Positions 33,343 to 41,289 of a stretch of DNA of 64,000 nucleotides are shown in pieces. Position numbers and translations under genes: made by a program. The DNA comes from Pseudomonas sp. PDM04 (GTDB lineage Bacteria; Pseudomonadota; Gammaproteobacteria; Pseudomonadales; Pseudomonadaceae). Location: the NCBI RefSeq assembly GCF_014851765.1, contig NZ_JACVAI010000005.1, forward strand, positions 124,001-188,000, written 5' to 3'. Every line of letters starts with the position of its first letter. Position 1 is the stretch's first letter. Below the pieces are notes generated by a model, which was not told the origin of the DNA, searched no databases, and saw nothing but the letters and a program-made list of their open reading frames with translations.

Positions 33343-34593
33343 TTATCCACAGGCTGCGACGGCTTGATCGCGCTCCGCGAGCATCAGTAAATTACGCGGC
33401 GTCAGCGCTGTTTCGCAGAAGGTGCCGAGGCGAAGGGTGTAGCCCTGCTCGGTGAGGAATAGTGCTCGATCTAGCACCAGCCAAAGCTCTAGTGGGCGTC
33501 GGAAAAGTCCGCGAAGTAGCTCCAGATTGCGCACTTCTGCCAGCCGCTGCCATCCAGCCGCCTCGAGGGCTGACCAGTCCTGCGTACCGATTGTGGATAA
33601 CTCCTTGAGCGCGGCCAAATGATGGCAATAGTCGGCAAAGGGTTTGTCCAGCCAGGCGCTGGGCAGCGACGGCGTGGGCAGGTACTCATCGACGCCTCGC
33701 AGTTGCCGTTGCAACAGGTCGAATGCCAGACGCCGGGCCATTGAGAGGTCGCGCTGGCGTCGCACGCGAGCGCCCGCCGTAACGGTTTCACTCATCGGCA
33801 GAGACAGGTCGTCGAGACTCAGCTGTAGCTTGGAGCGAGCCGCCACCGAGGAAACCGGCTGATAGTGCGTCAGATCGATCCGGTTGTAGCAACACGGCGC
33901 GACGGCCATTTGCTTGCAGCCTGCGGCGCTGGCGAGCTGGATCAGGCGCACGTGCAAGTCGCCACAGGCGTGCAGGGCCACGGGCGTGTGTACGGAGCTC
34001 AGTAATGAGGTGGCATCGGGCGCCAGCACATCCTGCTCGACATGCTGCGCCGGCAACTGATGACGCAGGCTGAGCGCCTGGCCGGCCGCCACCAGCGCCG
34101 GGTCGTGTTCAAGGCAGGTGAGTTGCTGGTCGGTCTGCAGCAGCCGTCGTCCCAGGTGACCCTTGCCGGAACACCAGTCCAGCCAGTGCGTGGGCGACCT
34201 GGCGAACGATAGGCGGCTGGCAAACGCTTCGATCTGTTGCCACTTGCGCCCCGGCACGTCGACGTTCAACCGGTGCCCGGCGGCTTCCAGTGCATGCGCG
34301 GGCAATGGTCCTACCGCGCTCAATGCAACAGACCGCGCCGCCAATGAGGCAAACGGCTCCGGCGCATCCAGCAGCGCCGGTTGGTTATGTGCGTTTTCCG
34401 CGTCTTCCAGCGAGCGGCTGCGTAGCCATGAAGCCAGCTCGGGGTAGGACGCTTCCCAGGGAAGGTGCAGATGAGTAAACGGTCGAGGTTTCCACAGCGC
34501 CTGGTGTTCGATCAGGAATGCGTCCAGCGCCTGGAATCGGGCGAGCAGGGCCTCGCCCGTCAGCACACCGGCATCAACGCCCCTGGCAGGCAT
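33343..34593 (-). CDS. class I SAM-dependent methyltransferase (Methyltransf_32 type)
   Basis: A 416-aa protein with a SAM-binding motif I WLDWCSGKGHLGRRLL, an acidic loop (TCLEHDPALVAAGQ) and VALHACGDLHVRLIQLA then APCCYNRI, the pattern of the GCD14/THUMP-like Methyltransf_32 group in which HACGD and CCYN are conserved. The target, probably an RNA, is unknown. The ATG at 34593 overlaps the hisM end by 20 bp, so it is the last gene of the ABC transporter operon. Confidence 0.85.
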   Translation of the reverse strand: MPARGVDAGVLTGEALLARFQALDAFLIEHQALWKPRPFTHLHLPWEASYPELASWLRSRSLEDAENAHNQPALLDAPEPFASLAARSVALSAVGPLPAHALEAAGHRLNVDVPGRKWQQIEAFASRLSFARSPTHWLDWCSGKGHLGRRLLQTDQQLTCLEHDPALVAAGQALSLRHQLPAQHVEQDVLAPDATSLLSSVHTPVALHACGDLHVRLIQLASAAGCKQMAVAPCCYNRIDLTHYQPVSSVAARSKLQLSLDDLSLPMSETVTAGARVRRQRDLSMARRLAFDLLQRQLRGVDEYLPTPSLPSAWLDKPFADYCHHLAALKELSTIGTQDWSALEAAGWQRLAEVRNLELLRGLFRRPLELWLVLDRALFLTEQGYTLRLGTFCETALTPRNLLMLAERDQAVAACG

Positions 34594-35263
34594 CGACGCG
34601 CAACCAGCGCTCCAGCAGCTTGAAGCCGCGCACCAGCACGTAAGCCATCAGCAGGTAGAACATGCCGGCGGCGAAGAAGATTTCCACCGGCAAATACGTC
34701 CGGGCGATGATGGTGCGGGCCATGCCGGTCAGCTCCAGCAGGGTCACCGTGCTGGCCAGGGCGCTGGCCTTGAGCATCAGGATCACTTCGTTGCTGTAGG
34801 CCGGCAGGCCGATGCGCGCGGCACGGGGCAGGATGATGTAGAACAGCGCCTTGTTCCGGGACATGCCCAGCGCCCGCGCGGCTTCGATCTCGCCCGGTGG
34901 AATGGCCTGGATTGCACCGCGCAGGATCTCAGCGATATAGGCGGCGGTGTGCAGGGTCATGGTGACCGTGGCGCACCAGAACGGATCGCGCAGGTACGGC
35001 CACAACACGCTGTTGCGGACCGCATCGAACTGCGCCAGGCCGTAGTAGACCAGGAACAGTTGAACCAGCAGCGGCGTGCCTCGGAAAAAGAAGATGTAGC
35101 CGTAGGGAAATGCCCGCACCCACCACAGGCGCGACGAGCGTGCGATGCCCAATGGAATCGCCAGCAGCAGACCGGCGATCACGGCGATGGCGACCAGTTC
35201 CAGGGTCAGTGTGGCGCCCTGGGCCAGTTTCGGCAGCCACTTGATGATGACTTCCCAGTTCAT
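34574..35263 (-). CDS. hisM: basic amino acid ABC transporter permease HisM-type
   Basis: A 229-aa inner membrane permease with about five TM segments and the EAA loop GEIEAARALGMSRNKALFYIILPRA. The start at 35263 (MNWEVIIKWLPKLAQGATLT) overlaps the hisQ stop by four bases. It pairs with HisQ as the channel of a lysine/arginine/ornithine/histidine importer. Substrate assignment is by family and by synteny with a similar cluster in P. aeruginosa. Confidence 0.88.
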   Translation of the reverse strand: MNWEVIIKWLPKLAQGATLTLELVAIAVIAGLLLAIPLGIARSSRLWWVRAFPYGYIFFFRGTPLLVQLFLVYYGLAQFDAVRNSVLWPYLRDPFWCATVTMTLHTAAYIAEILRGAIQAIPPGEIEAARALGMSRNKALFYIILPRAARIGLPAYSNEVILMLKASALASTVTLLELTGMARTIIARTYLPVEIFFAAGMFYLLMAYVLVRGFKLLERWLRVDACQGR

Positions 35264-35955
35264 TGGGTGCTCCTGGCGAAGCCGCGAGCGGCGCGTTTTT
35301 CCATGAAGTACATGCCGGTCATGGCCAGAACGGTCAAGCCCAGGTACATGAACGCCGCCACCATATAGAAGGTGAACGGCTGCTTGGAGACGGTCACGCC
35401 GATCTGCGCGTGGCGCATGATTTCTTCCAGGCCGATCACCGACACCAGCGCGGTGTCCTTCATCAGGATCATGAACAGGTTGCCCAGGCCGGGCAGGGCG
35501 ATGCGCCACATCTGCGGCATGATCAACCGGGTGAAGATCCGCCACTTCGACAGGCCCAGGGCCACGCCGGCCTCACGATGGCCCTTGGGAATGGCGAGGA
35601 TGGCGCCGCGGAACACTTCCGTGGCGTAGGCGCCGAAGCACAGCCCCAGCGCAATCACGCCGGCGGCGAAGGCATTGAGTTCAAGGTCGGGCTTGCCGAA
35701 GAACTCGCCCAGGGCACGCATCAGGTTGACCGTGCCGAAGTAGATCAGCAGCACCCAGAGCAATTCCGGGATGCCGCGAACCAGTGTCGAATAGGTGCCG
35801 CCAAGCCATTGCAGCGGCTTGTACGGGGAAGTCTTGGCCAGGGCGCCGAGCAAACCCAGCACCAGTCCCAGGCACAGGGCCGAGAGCGCCAGTTTCACAG
35901 TCATCAGCGCACCGGCGGCGAGCGCCGGGCCGAATCCGTAGAGGTCGATAATCAT
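35260..35955 (-). CDS. hisQ: basic amino acid ABC transporter permease HisQ-type
   Basis: A 231-aa permease with about five TM segments, the GIPELLWVLLIYF helix and the EAA loop PKGHREAGVALGLSKWRIFTRLIMPQM. It lies 78 bp after the binding-protein gene and overlaps hisM by four bases. Confidence 0.88.
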   Translation of the reverse strand: MIIDLYGFGPALAAGALMTVKLALSALCLGLVLGLLGALAKTSPYKPLQWLGGTYSTLVRGIPELLWVLLIYFGTVNLMRALGEFFGKPDLELNAFAAGVIALGLCFGAYATEVFRGAILAIPKGHREAGVALGLSKWRIFTRLIMPQMWRIALPGLGNLFMILMKDTALVSVIGLEEIMRHAQIGVTVSKQPFTFYMVAAFMYLGLTVLAMTGMYFMEKRAARGFARSTQ

Positions 35956-36033
35956 GGATTTCTTTTCAAATCGCGGCAGGCAAGGCCGGGGACCGGCGAC
36001 GTCGCAGGACGGCGCCGGTCCGGCACGTCAGGA

Positions 36034-36780
36034 TCAGTAGATGCTGAACGGGAAGTACTTGTCGTTGATCTTCTTGTAGGTGCCGTCAGCAACGATTTCT
36101 TTCAGTGCAACGTTCAGCTTCTCGCGGATCGGGTCGCCTTTGCGTACAGCGATACCGATCTTGTCGCTTTCTTCCACCGGGTCGCCCTTGAATTCGTACG
36201 ACTTGCCGGCGTCGCTTTTCAGCCACTCGTAGTTGACGTACTTGTCGGCCAGGATCCCGTCGACGCGGCCAGCCGTCAGGTCGAGGTAGGCGTTTTCCTG
36301 GGTGTCGTAGAGTTTCACTTCGACGCCCGGCATGTTGTCTTCCATCCAGGTGCCGGCGAGGGTCGCACGTTGGGCGCCGATCACTTTACCCTTGAGGGCG
36401 TCCTTGTCGGTCTTGAAGTCAGCGTCTTTCTTGGCGATGAACTGCAGCTTGTTCGAGTAGTACGGGTCGGTGAAATCCACCGCCTGCTTGCGCTCGTCGG
36501 TGATCGACATCGAGGAGATCAGGAAGTCGAACTTCTTGGCGTTCAGGGCCGGGATGATGCCGTCCCAGTCGGACGTGACCACGGTGCAATCGACTTTCAT
36601 CTTGGCGCACAGGGCGTCGCCGATTTCCTTGTCGAAACCGACGACGTTGCCGCTGGCGTCTTTATTGTTGAACGGCGGGTAAGCCGCTTCGATGCCCATC
36701 TTCAAGGTTTCGGCCATGGCGCCGGCGCTGAAGGCCAGAGTGACGGCGGCGGCCAGGAAGACCTTCTTGTAGTTCTGCAT
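36034..36780 (-). CDS. periplasmic basic amino acid binding protein (HisJ/ArgT type)
   Basis: A 248-aa class F binding protein with a signal peptide (MQNYKKVFLAAAVTLAFSAGAMA), family signature GFDKEIGDALCAKMKVDCTVV and DGIIPALNAKKFDFLISSMSIT, and ligand-side Asp and Arg in the lobes (QRATLAGTW, DGILADKY). A Cys pair in LCAKMKVDC recalls HisJ. It is the second gene of the operon hisP-hisJ-hisQ-hisM. Confidence 0.9.
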   Translation of the reverse strand: MQNYKKVFLAAAVTLAFSAGAMAETLKMGIEAAYPPFNNKDASGNVVGFDKEIGDALCAKMKVDCTVVTSDWDGIIPALNAKKFDFLISSMSITDERKQAVDFTDPYYSNKLQFIAKKDADFKTDKDALKGKVIGAQRATLAGTWMEDNMPGVEVKLYDTQENAYLDLTAGRVDGILADKYVNYEWLKSDAGKSYEFKGDPVEESDKIGIAVRKGDPIREKLNVALKEIVADGTYKKINDKYFPFSIY

Positions 36781-36793
36781 GCGGGTAGCTCCG

Positions 36794-37567
36794 TTAGCGG
36801 TTGCTGGACATGAATTGTTTGCAGCGCGCCGAAAGCGGGTTTTCGAACACCTGCTGTGGCGATCCTTGCTCTTCTACCAGGCCCTGGTGGAGGAACACCA
36901 CTTCACTGGACACCTGGCGGGCGAAGCCCATTTCGTGGGTGACCAGCAGCATGGTGCGGCCTTCTTCGGCCAGTGCGCGGATGACATTAAGTACTTCCTG
37001 GACCATTTCCGGGTCAAGGGCGGAGGTGGGTTCGTCGAACAGGATCACCTTGGGCTGCATCGCCAGCGTGCGGGCGATGGCGGCGCGTTGCTGCTGGCCA
37101 CCGGAGAGTTGGGCCGGATAGGCGTGGCGCTTGTCGGCGATGCCGACCTTGGCCAGCAGGGCTTCGGCGACCTCGATGGCTTCGGCCTTGCTCTGGCCCA
37201 ATACGCGGCGCGGGGCTTCGATGATGTTGTCGAGCACGCTCATGTGCGGCCACAGATTAAAGTTTTGAAACACAAAACCAATCTCGCTGCGCAGACGGTT
37301 GATCTGTTTGGCGTCGGCGGCGACCAGTTCGCCATTTTTGGCGGCTTTAAGCTTGAGTTCTTCGCCGGCGACCAGGATCTGGCCCTGGTGCGGATTTTCC
37401 AGCAGGTTGATGCAGCGCAGGAACGTGGACTTGCCGGAACCGGAGGAACCCAGGATCGAGATCACATCGCCGTCGCGGGCGGTCAGCGATATGCCCTTGA
37501 GCACCTCGAGCTGTCCGTAGCGTTTGTGCAAGTTGCGGATTTCAAGCGCGGGCGTGGCCTCAGCCAT
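36794..37567 (-). CDS. hisP: amino acid ABC transporter ATP-binding protein HisP-type
   Basis: A 257-aa ABC ATPase: Walker A GSSGSGKST, Q-loop in VFQNFNLWPHM, signature LSGGQQQR, Walker B VILFDEPTSALD and the H-loop VTHEMGFAR. It is the first gene of the minus-strand transporter operon, so the operon promoter should lie in 37568-37800. Confidence 0.93.
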   Translation of the reverse strand: MAEATPALEIRNLHKRYGQLEVLKGISLTARDGDVISILGSSGSGKSTFLRCINLLENPHQGQILVAGEELKLKAAKNGELVAADAKQINRLRSEIGFVFQNFNLWPHMSVLDNIIEAPRRVLGQSKAEAIEVAEALLAKVGIADKRHAYPAQLSGGQQQRAAIARTLAMQPKVILFDEPTSALDPEMVQEVLNVIRALAEEGRTMLLVTHEMGFARQVSSEVVFLHQGLVEEQGSPQQVFENPLSARCKQFMSSNR

Positions 37568-38033
37568 GTGCGTTCCTCATAGTGTGTTGCGCTCCTGCTG
37601 TTGGCGGGCCTTCCTGACGAGGCGGCCAACCTAGCATAGCGTCTGAATGCCAGCCAACAGCGCCACGGGCAGTAAACGGGCGGTCTGCGGCAGGTTGTCG
37701 CATCGGCACAGCAGACTGTCGCGCTGCTATCAACCGAACAGCCGTTTGAAGCCCGCACTCAAATGAAAAGCCAGATGAAAAGCGCGGCGGCGTTCGCAAA
37801 AGGGGCGCGATGTTGCCAGCTTTGGCGGGGTGTTGGAAGCGCTAACCGGCCAAACGTTATCGATCCGCACTTTTATTGTGCGTCCAGCCTTTTTTCAGTG
37901 TGTTTCTGGTGCGCAGATTCGTTCCCAAAGTGAGTCGCAGGGTAACGTTCTGGCAAAATGCCATTAATCTCAATGGGTTGCGATGACTGTCCGGTCGCGC
38001 TGGAGGCCCCGTGCTTGAAGACTGTGAAACATT
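37568..38033. other. intergenic region between divergent hisP and gabP
   Basis: It holds no gene that I can support. It should contain the promoter of the hisP operon (minus) and upstream control sites for gabP (plus). The stretch around 37855-37930 is AT-rich, in contrast to its GC-rich surroundings. Confidence 0.5.
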
Positions 38034-38050
38034 TTGGCGCAATATTTGCG
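38034..38050 (+). promoter_or_regulatory. sigma-54-like promoter of gabP
   Basis: TTGGCGCAATATTTGCG has the GG and GC dinucleotides exactly ten bases apart as in the -24/-12 consensus TTGGCACN5TTGC; one base of the -24 box differs (C-G-C instead of C-A-C). It lies 95 bp before the gabP start. Nitrogen control of GABA uptake would fit. Confidence 0.5.
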
Positions 38051-38144
38051 TGCAGAATCCGGAACGCCCTGTTGGTTTCTTTTTACGAGAAGGAAGACCA
38101 GGCCGGGCAGATGCACATCGCTTTCCTTTACAAAGGTAGTTTCA

Positions 38145-39536
38145 ATGAGCAGTACCCCAAGCTCCAACGGCCTCGAACAGGGGCTCAAACCGCGTCATGT
38201 GACCATGCTGTCGATCGCCGGGGTTATCGGTGCCGGCCTGTTCGTCGGCTCCGGCCACGCCATCGCCGCCGCTGGACCAGCCGTGCTGCTGGCCTATGCC
38301 GCCGCCGGCATGCTGGTTGTACTCGTCATGCGTATGCTCGGTGAAATGGCGGTTGCCTCGCCGGACACGGGTTCCTTTTCGACCTACGCCGATCGCGCGA
38401 TCGGTCACTGGGCCGGCTTCACCATCGGCTGGCTCTACTGGTGGTTCTGGGTGCTGGTCATCCCGCTGGAGGCCAACGCCGCCGCGACCATCCTGCATGC
38501 CTGGTTCCCCGGCGTGGACATCTGGGCGTTCGCCTTGGTCATCACGCTGCTGTTGACGGTGACCAACCTGTTCAGCGTGAAAAACTACGGTGAGTTCGAA
38601 TTCTGGTTCGCCCTGCTCAAGGTGGTGGCGATCATCGGTTTCATCATTCTCGGCGTACTGGCGATCTTCGGCTTCCTGCCGGGCAGTCAGGTCAGCGGCG
38701 TATCGCACCTGTTCGACACCCAGGGCTTCCTGCCCAACGGCATGGGTGCGGTGCTGGGCGCCATCCTGACCACCATGTTCTCCTTCATGGGCACCGAAAT
38801 CGTGACCATCGCGGCTGCGGAATCGAAAAACCCTGGCAAGCAAATCTCCAAGGCCACCAACTCGGTGATCTGGCGGATCGGTCTGTTCTACCTCGTGTCG
38901 ATCTTCATCGTGGTGGCGCTGGTGCCATGGAACGACCCGGTTCTGGCCAGCCTCGGCTCCTACCAGACCGTTCTTGAGCGCATGGGCATCCCTAACGCCA
39001 AGATGATCGTCGACATTGTCGTACTGGTTGCTGTGACCAGCTGCCTGAACTCGGCGCTATACACCTCCTCGCGCATGCTCTTTTCCCTGGGCAAGCGCGG
39101 CGATGCACCGGCCGTGGCCACCCGCACCAACAACAGCGGCACGCCTTACTGGGCGGTGATGTTGTCCACCGGCGCAGCGTTCCTGGCGACCTTCGCCAAC
39201 TATGTGGCCCCGGCCGCCGTGTTCGAATTCCTGCTGGCCAGTTCCGGCGCCATTGCGTTGCTGGTGTACCTGGTGATCGCGTTCTCGCAATTGCGCATGC
39301 GCAAACAGCGTGTGGCGCGCGGTGAGCAAATTGCCTTCAGCATGTGGCTGTTCCCGGGCCTGACCTACGCGGTGATCATCTTCATCGTCGCGGCCCTGAC
39401 CATCATGGGCTTCCAGGATGCCCACCGCGTGGAAATCCTCGCGACCGGCCTGTTGAGCCTGTGTGTGGTCGCTGCCGGCATGTTTGTGGCTCGTCGTCGC
39501 AAACTGCAGGGAACAGGTGCGGTCGTGCTGAACTGA
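38145..39536 (+). CDS. gabP: GABA permease (APC family amino acid transporter)
   Basis: A 463-aa APC permease with about 12 TM segments. The opening GLEQGLKPRHVTMLSIAGVIGAGLFVGSGHAI is the amino acid permease signature, and the later FSFMGTEIVTIAAAESKNP is conserved in GabP-like members. The start at 38145 yields the family N-terminus. GABA specificity is inferred from overall similarity to Pseudomonas GabP and is less certain than the family. The gene is followed by a hairpin terminator. Confidence 0.85.
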   Translation: MSSTPSSNGLEQGLKPRHVTMLSIAGVIGAGLFVGSGHAIAAAGPAVLLAYAAAGMLVVLVMRMLGEMAVASPDTGSFSTYADRAIGHWAGFTIGWLYWWFWVLVIPLEANAAATILHAWFPGVDIWAFALVITLLLTVTNLFSVKNYGEFEFWFALLKVVAIIGFIILGVLAIFGFLPGSQVSGVSHLFDTQGFLPNGMGAVLGAILTTMFSFMGTEIVTIAAAESKNPGKQISKATNSVIWRIGLFYLVSIFIVVALVPWNDPVLASLGSYQTVLERMGIPNAKMIVDIVVLVAVTSCLNSALYTSSRMLFSLGKRGDAPAVATRTNNSGTPYWAVMLSTGAAFLATFANYVAPAAVFEFLLASSGAIALLVYLVIAFSQLRMRKQRVARGEQIAFSMWLFPGLTYAVIIFIVAALTIMGFQDAHRVEILATGLLSLCVVAAGMFVARRRKLQGTGAVVLN

Positions 39537-39554
39537 TCCACAGCGCATGACGCA

Positions 39555-39590
39555 AAACGGCCGCTGTCAGTGATGACAAGCGGCCGTTTT
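39555..39590. terminator. bidirectional terminator, copy 1 of a 36-bp direct repeat
   Basis: The stem AAACGGCCGCT / AGCGGCCGTTTT carries its T-run for gabP. All 36 bases recur at 40347-40382, on the other side of the vapBC module. Confidence 0.88.
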
Positions 39591-39610
39591 GTTTGGTCTG
39601 TTTCGTTGGG

Positions 39611-40018
39611 TCAGCAAGGGTGCACCCAGTCCTCGGCGCGCAAACCCGGTACCCGTGAAAATTCCCGCAAGTTGTTGGTAATGACGATGAACCCCCGAGA
39701 ACGCGCATGGCCTGCAATCATGCCGTCATAGGGGCCGATGGGAGTTCCGGCCTTGGCCAGTTCAGATCGAATCATCCCGGTATGGGCCGCCGCGTCGTTG
39801 TCGAATGGCAAGACCTCGAGGCGAGCGGCCAATCCCTCAATGACCGAAAGATTTCTTTCCGGCGTTGCCGACTTTTCGGCGCCGTAAACCAGCTCCATAA
39901 GCGTGACCGCACTCATGCACATCTGGCCGTCGTGCCTGTTGAAAGCGTCTCTCACCGCTTGAGGTTTGTTCTTGATCGTATAGATGCAGATGTTGGTGTC
40001 GAGCATGAACTTGATCAT
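39611..40018 (-). CDS. vapC: VapC toxin, PIN-domain ribonuclease
   Basis: A 135-aa PIN-domain RNase with the acidic metal site: D in FMLDTNICIYTI, E in VTLMELVYGAEKS, and D in PYDGMIAGHA, followed by TNNLREFSRVPGL. VapC toxins cut tRNA or rRNA. The ATG overlaps the last base of vapB. The module is flanked by duplicated terminators. Confidence 0.92.
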   Translation of the reverse strand: MIKFMLDTNICIYTIKNKPQAVRDAFNRHDGQMCMSAVTLMELVYGAEKSATPERNLSVIEGLAARLEVLPFDNDAAAHTGMIRSELAKAGTPIGPYDGMIAGHARSRGFIVITNNLREFSRVPGLRAEDWVHPC

Positions 40019-40248
40019 CAGAACGACTCGCGCTCCTGATCGACAGGCTGATCACGATCGGTCATGAAGTCGGTACTTGCGCAGTCGCCAGCAAACCAGC
40101 TGTCCCAGGTCTCTTGAGCAGGGGTAATGATTCGAGTCCGGCCGACAGCGATGACGTTGACTCGTTTCACGTCGCTTGGCATGGCAACAGCCTTGGGCAA
40201 ACGGACAGCCTGGCTGCGATTGCTCATGAAGAGGGTGGTCTGTTCCAT
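40018..40248 (-). CDS. vapB: VapB antitoxin (AbrB/MazE fold)
   Basis: A 76-aa antitoxin beginning MEQTTLFMSNRSQAVRLPKA, the swapped-hairpin DNA-binding signature of VapB/MazE proteins, with an acidic C-terminal tail (DFMTDRDQPVDQERESF) that should bind VapC. The start at 40248 is preceded by GGAG. It should autoregulate the pair together with VapC. Confidence 0.9.
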   Translation of the reverse strand: MEQTTLFMSNRSQAVRLPKAVAMPSDVKRVNVIAVGRTRIITPAQETWDSWFAGDCASTDFMTDRDQPVDQERESF

Positions 40249-40346
40249 GCGTGGCTCCTGTGCTTGCCCAGATGGGCAAAGCATAGGTCGGCATTGGGAT
40301 ATGTCAATGGGATATGCCAGGCTGCTGACGGGAGGTTGTGAAGCAC

Positions 40347-40382
40347 AAACGGCCGCTGTCAGTGATGACAAGCGGCCGTTTT
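40347..40382. terminator. bidirectional terminator, copy 2 of the 36-bp direct repeat
   Basis: Identical to 39555-39590. It ends transcription of the minus-strand gene at 40398. Without the vapBC segment a single copy would sit between the convergent gabP and that gene. Confidence 0.88.
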
Positions 40383-40397
40383 CATTCAGGCGCTTGG

Positions 40398-40850
40398 TTA
40401 CTCGCCTTTTTCTTCCCGTGCTTCCAGCGACTGGCGATAAACATCCAGCGCCTGGCCAAAATCACTGATGAACTGCGGCTCGCTGAGCCAGGCCTGCGCA
40501 GCCTCGCGGTCCATGCCGTCGGCCCACATGCGGTAGTCGATCAGCATGTCGGCGGCCAGGTGAGTGGCGGCCATGGCTTCGTTGTCGGCGTTTTCCAGGT
40601 CGAGCAGTTCAGGGTGATCGTTGATGATCCCGGCGAGGTCGGTCAACAGGACCGAGAGCATGTCACTGCGGCTGGCCGCTTCGGCATCGCGCATTTTACT
40701 GAACATCGCCAAGGTGTATTCCGGGATCGGTTCGGCGAGGTGGCCGAGGTCGTCGTCCAGGGCAACGGGTTTTCTACCGACCATGCGGATTTGCTTGGCT
40801 TTGGCTTTGGCACGTTTGGCGCGTTTCTGCTGTTTGTTCGGGGAGGCCAT
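40398..40850 (-). CDS. hypothetical protein, paralogue of the adjacent gene
   Basis: A 150-aa protein with a strongly basic N-terminus (MASPNKQQKRAKRAKAKAKQ) and an acidic helical rest (MRDAEAASRSDMLSVLLTDLAG, MLIDYRMWADGMDREAAQAWL, EPQFISDFGQALDVY). It shares its N-terminus and central pattern with the gene directly upstream, so the two arose by tandem duplication. The basic tail suggests nucleic acid or ribosome contact. The function is unknown. Confidence 0.75.
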   Translation of the reverse strand: MASPNKQQKRAKRAKAKAKQIRMVGRKPVALDDDLGHLAEPIPEYTLAMFSKMRDAEAASRSDMLSVLLTDLAGIINDHPELLDLENADNEAMAATHLAADMLIDYRMWADGMDREAAQAWLSEPQFISDFGQALDVYRQSLEAREEKGE

Positions 40851-40856
40851 GGGAAC

Positions 40857-41270
40857 TCAGTTTTTCTGTTGGGTTTGCGCGGCGATAGCGTCGGACGCTG
40901 CCACGTAATCTTTCTGGAACGCCGGGGATTCGATCCAGGCCAGGGCGCCGGCTTCGTCCGCTTCGGTGGACCACTGGCGGTACTCGATCAGCGCCGCCAG
41001 GATGAAATCCATCGCGCCTTCCTCGCCTTCCTGTTCGTACACCAGCTCCAGCAGCGGGTCTTCCAGGAACGCTGTGCACATGGCCTGCTGGCTGGTTTTT
41101 TCGGCGTCGATCATTTTCTTGAACAGTTCGGTAAGGTCCACCGACTCGAAATCGATGCGGTCGTCGTTCGGGTCCAGCTCGACCGGCGCGGCAGCCCGTT
41201 GGGTGCGGTTCTGCTTGGCCTTGGCTTTGGCGCGGGTGGCACGTTTTTGCTGCTTGTTGGCGGAAGCCAT
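40857..41270 (-). CDS. hypothetical protein, paralogue of the adjacent gene
   Basis: A 137-aa protein starting MASANKQQKRATRAKAKAKQ. The rest is acidic and helical, with LFKKMIDAEKTSQQAMCTAFL and ALIEYRQWSTEADEAGALAWI matching segments of the downstream gene. The start at 41270 aligns the two paralogues. The gap between them is 6 bp. The function is unknown. Confidence 0.75.
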   Translation of the reverse strand: MASANKQQKRATRAKAKAKQNRTQRAAAPVELDPNDDRIDFESVDLTELFKKMIDAEKTSQQAMCTAFLEDPLLELVYEQEGEEGAMDFILAALIEYRQWSTEADEAGALAWIESPAFQKDYVAASDAIAAQTQQKN

Positions 41271-41289
41271 GATGTTGATCCGTGGTGCG

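Noticed and set aside
33169..33358. DnaA-box-like TTATCCACA near the methyltransferase gene end as an origin
   Set aside because: Only a single site, no cluster, AT-rich unwinding element or dnaA-dnaN neighbours.
34574..35545. Longer hisM frame starting at 35545
   Set aside because: The first 94 residues are a shadow of hisQ; the true start at 35263 overlaps the hisQ stop.
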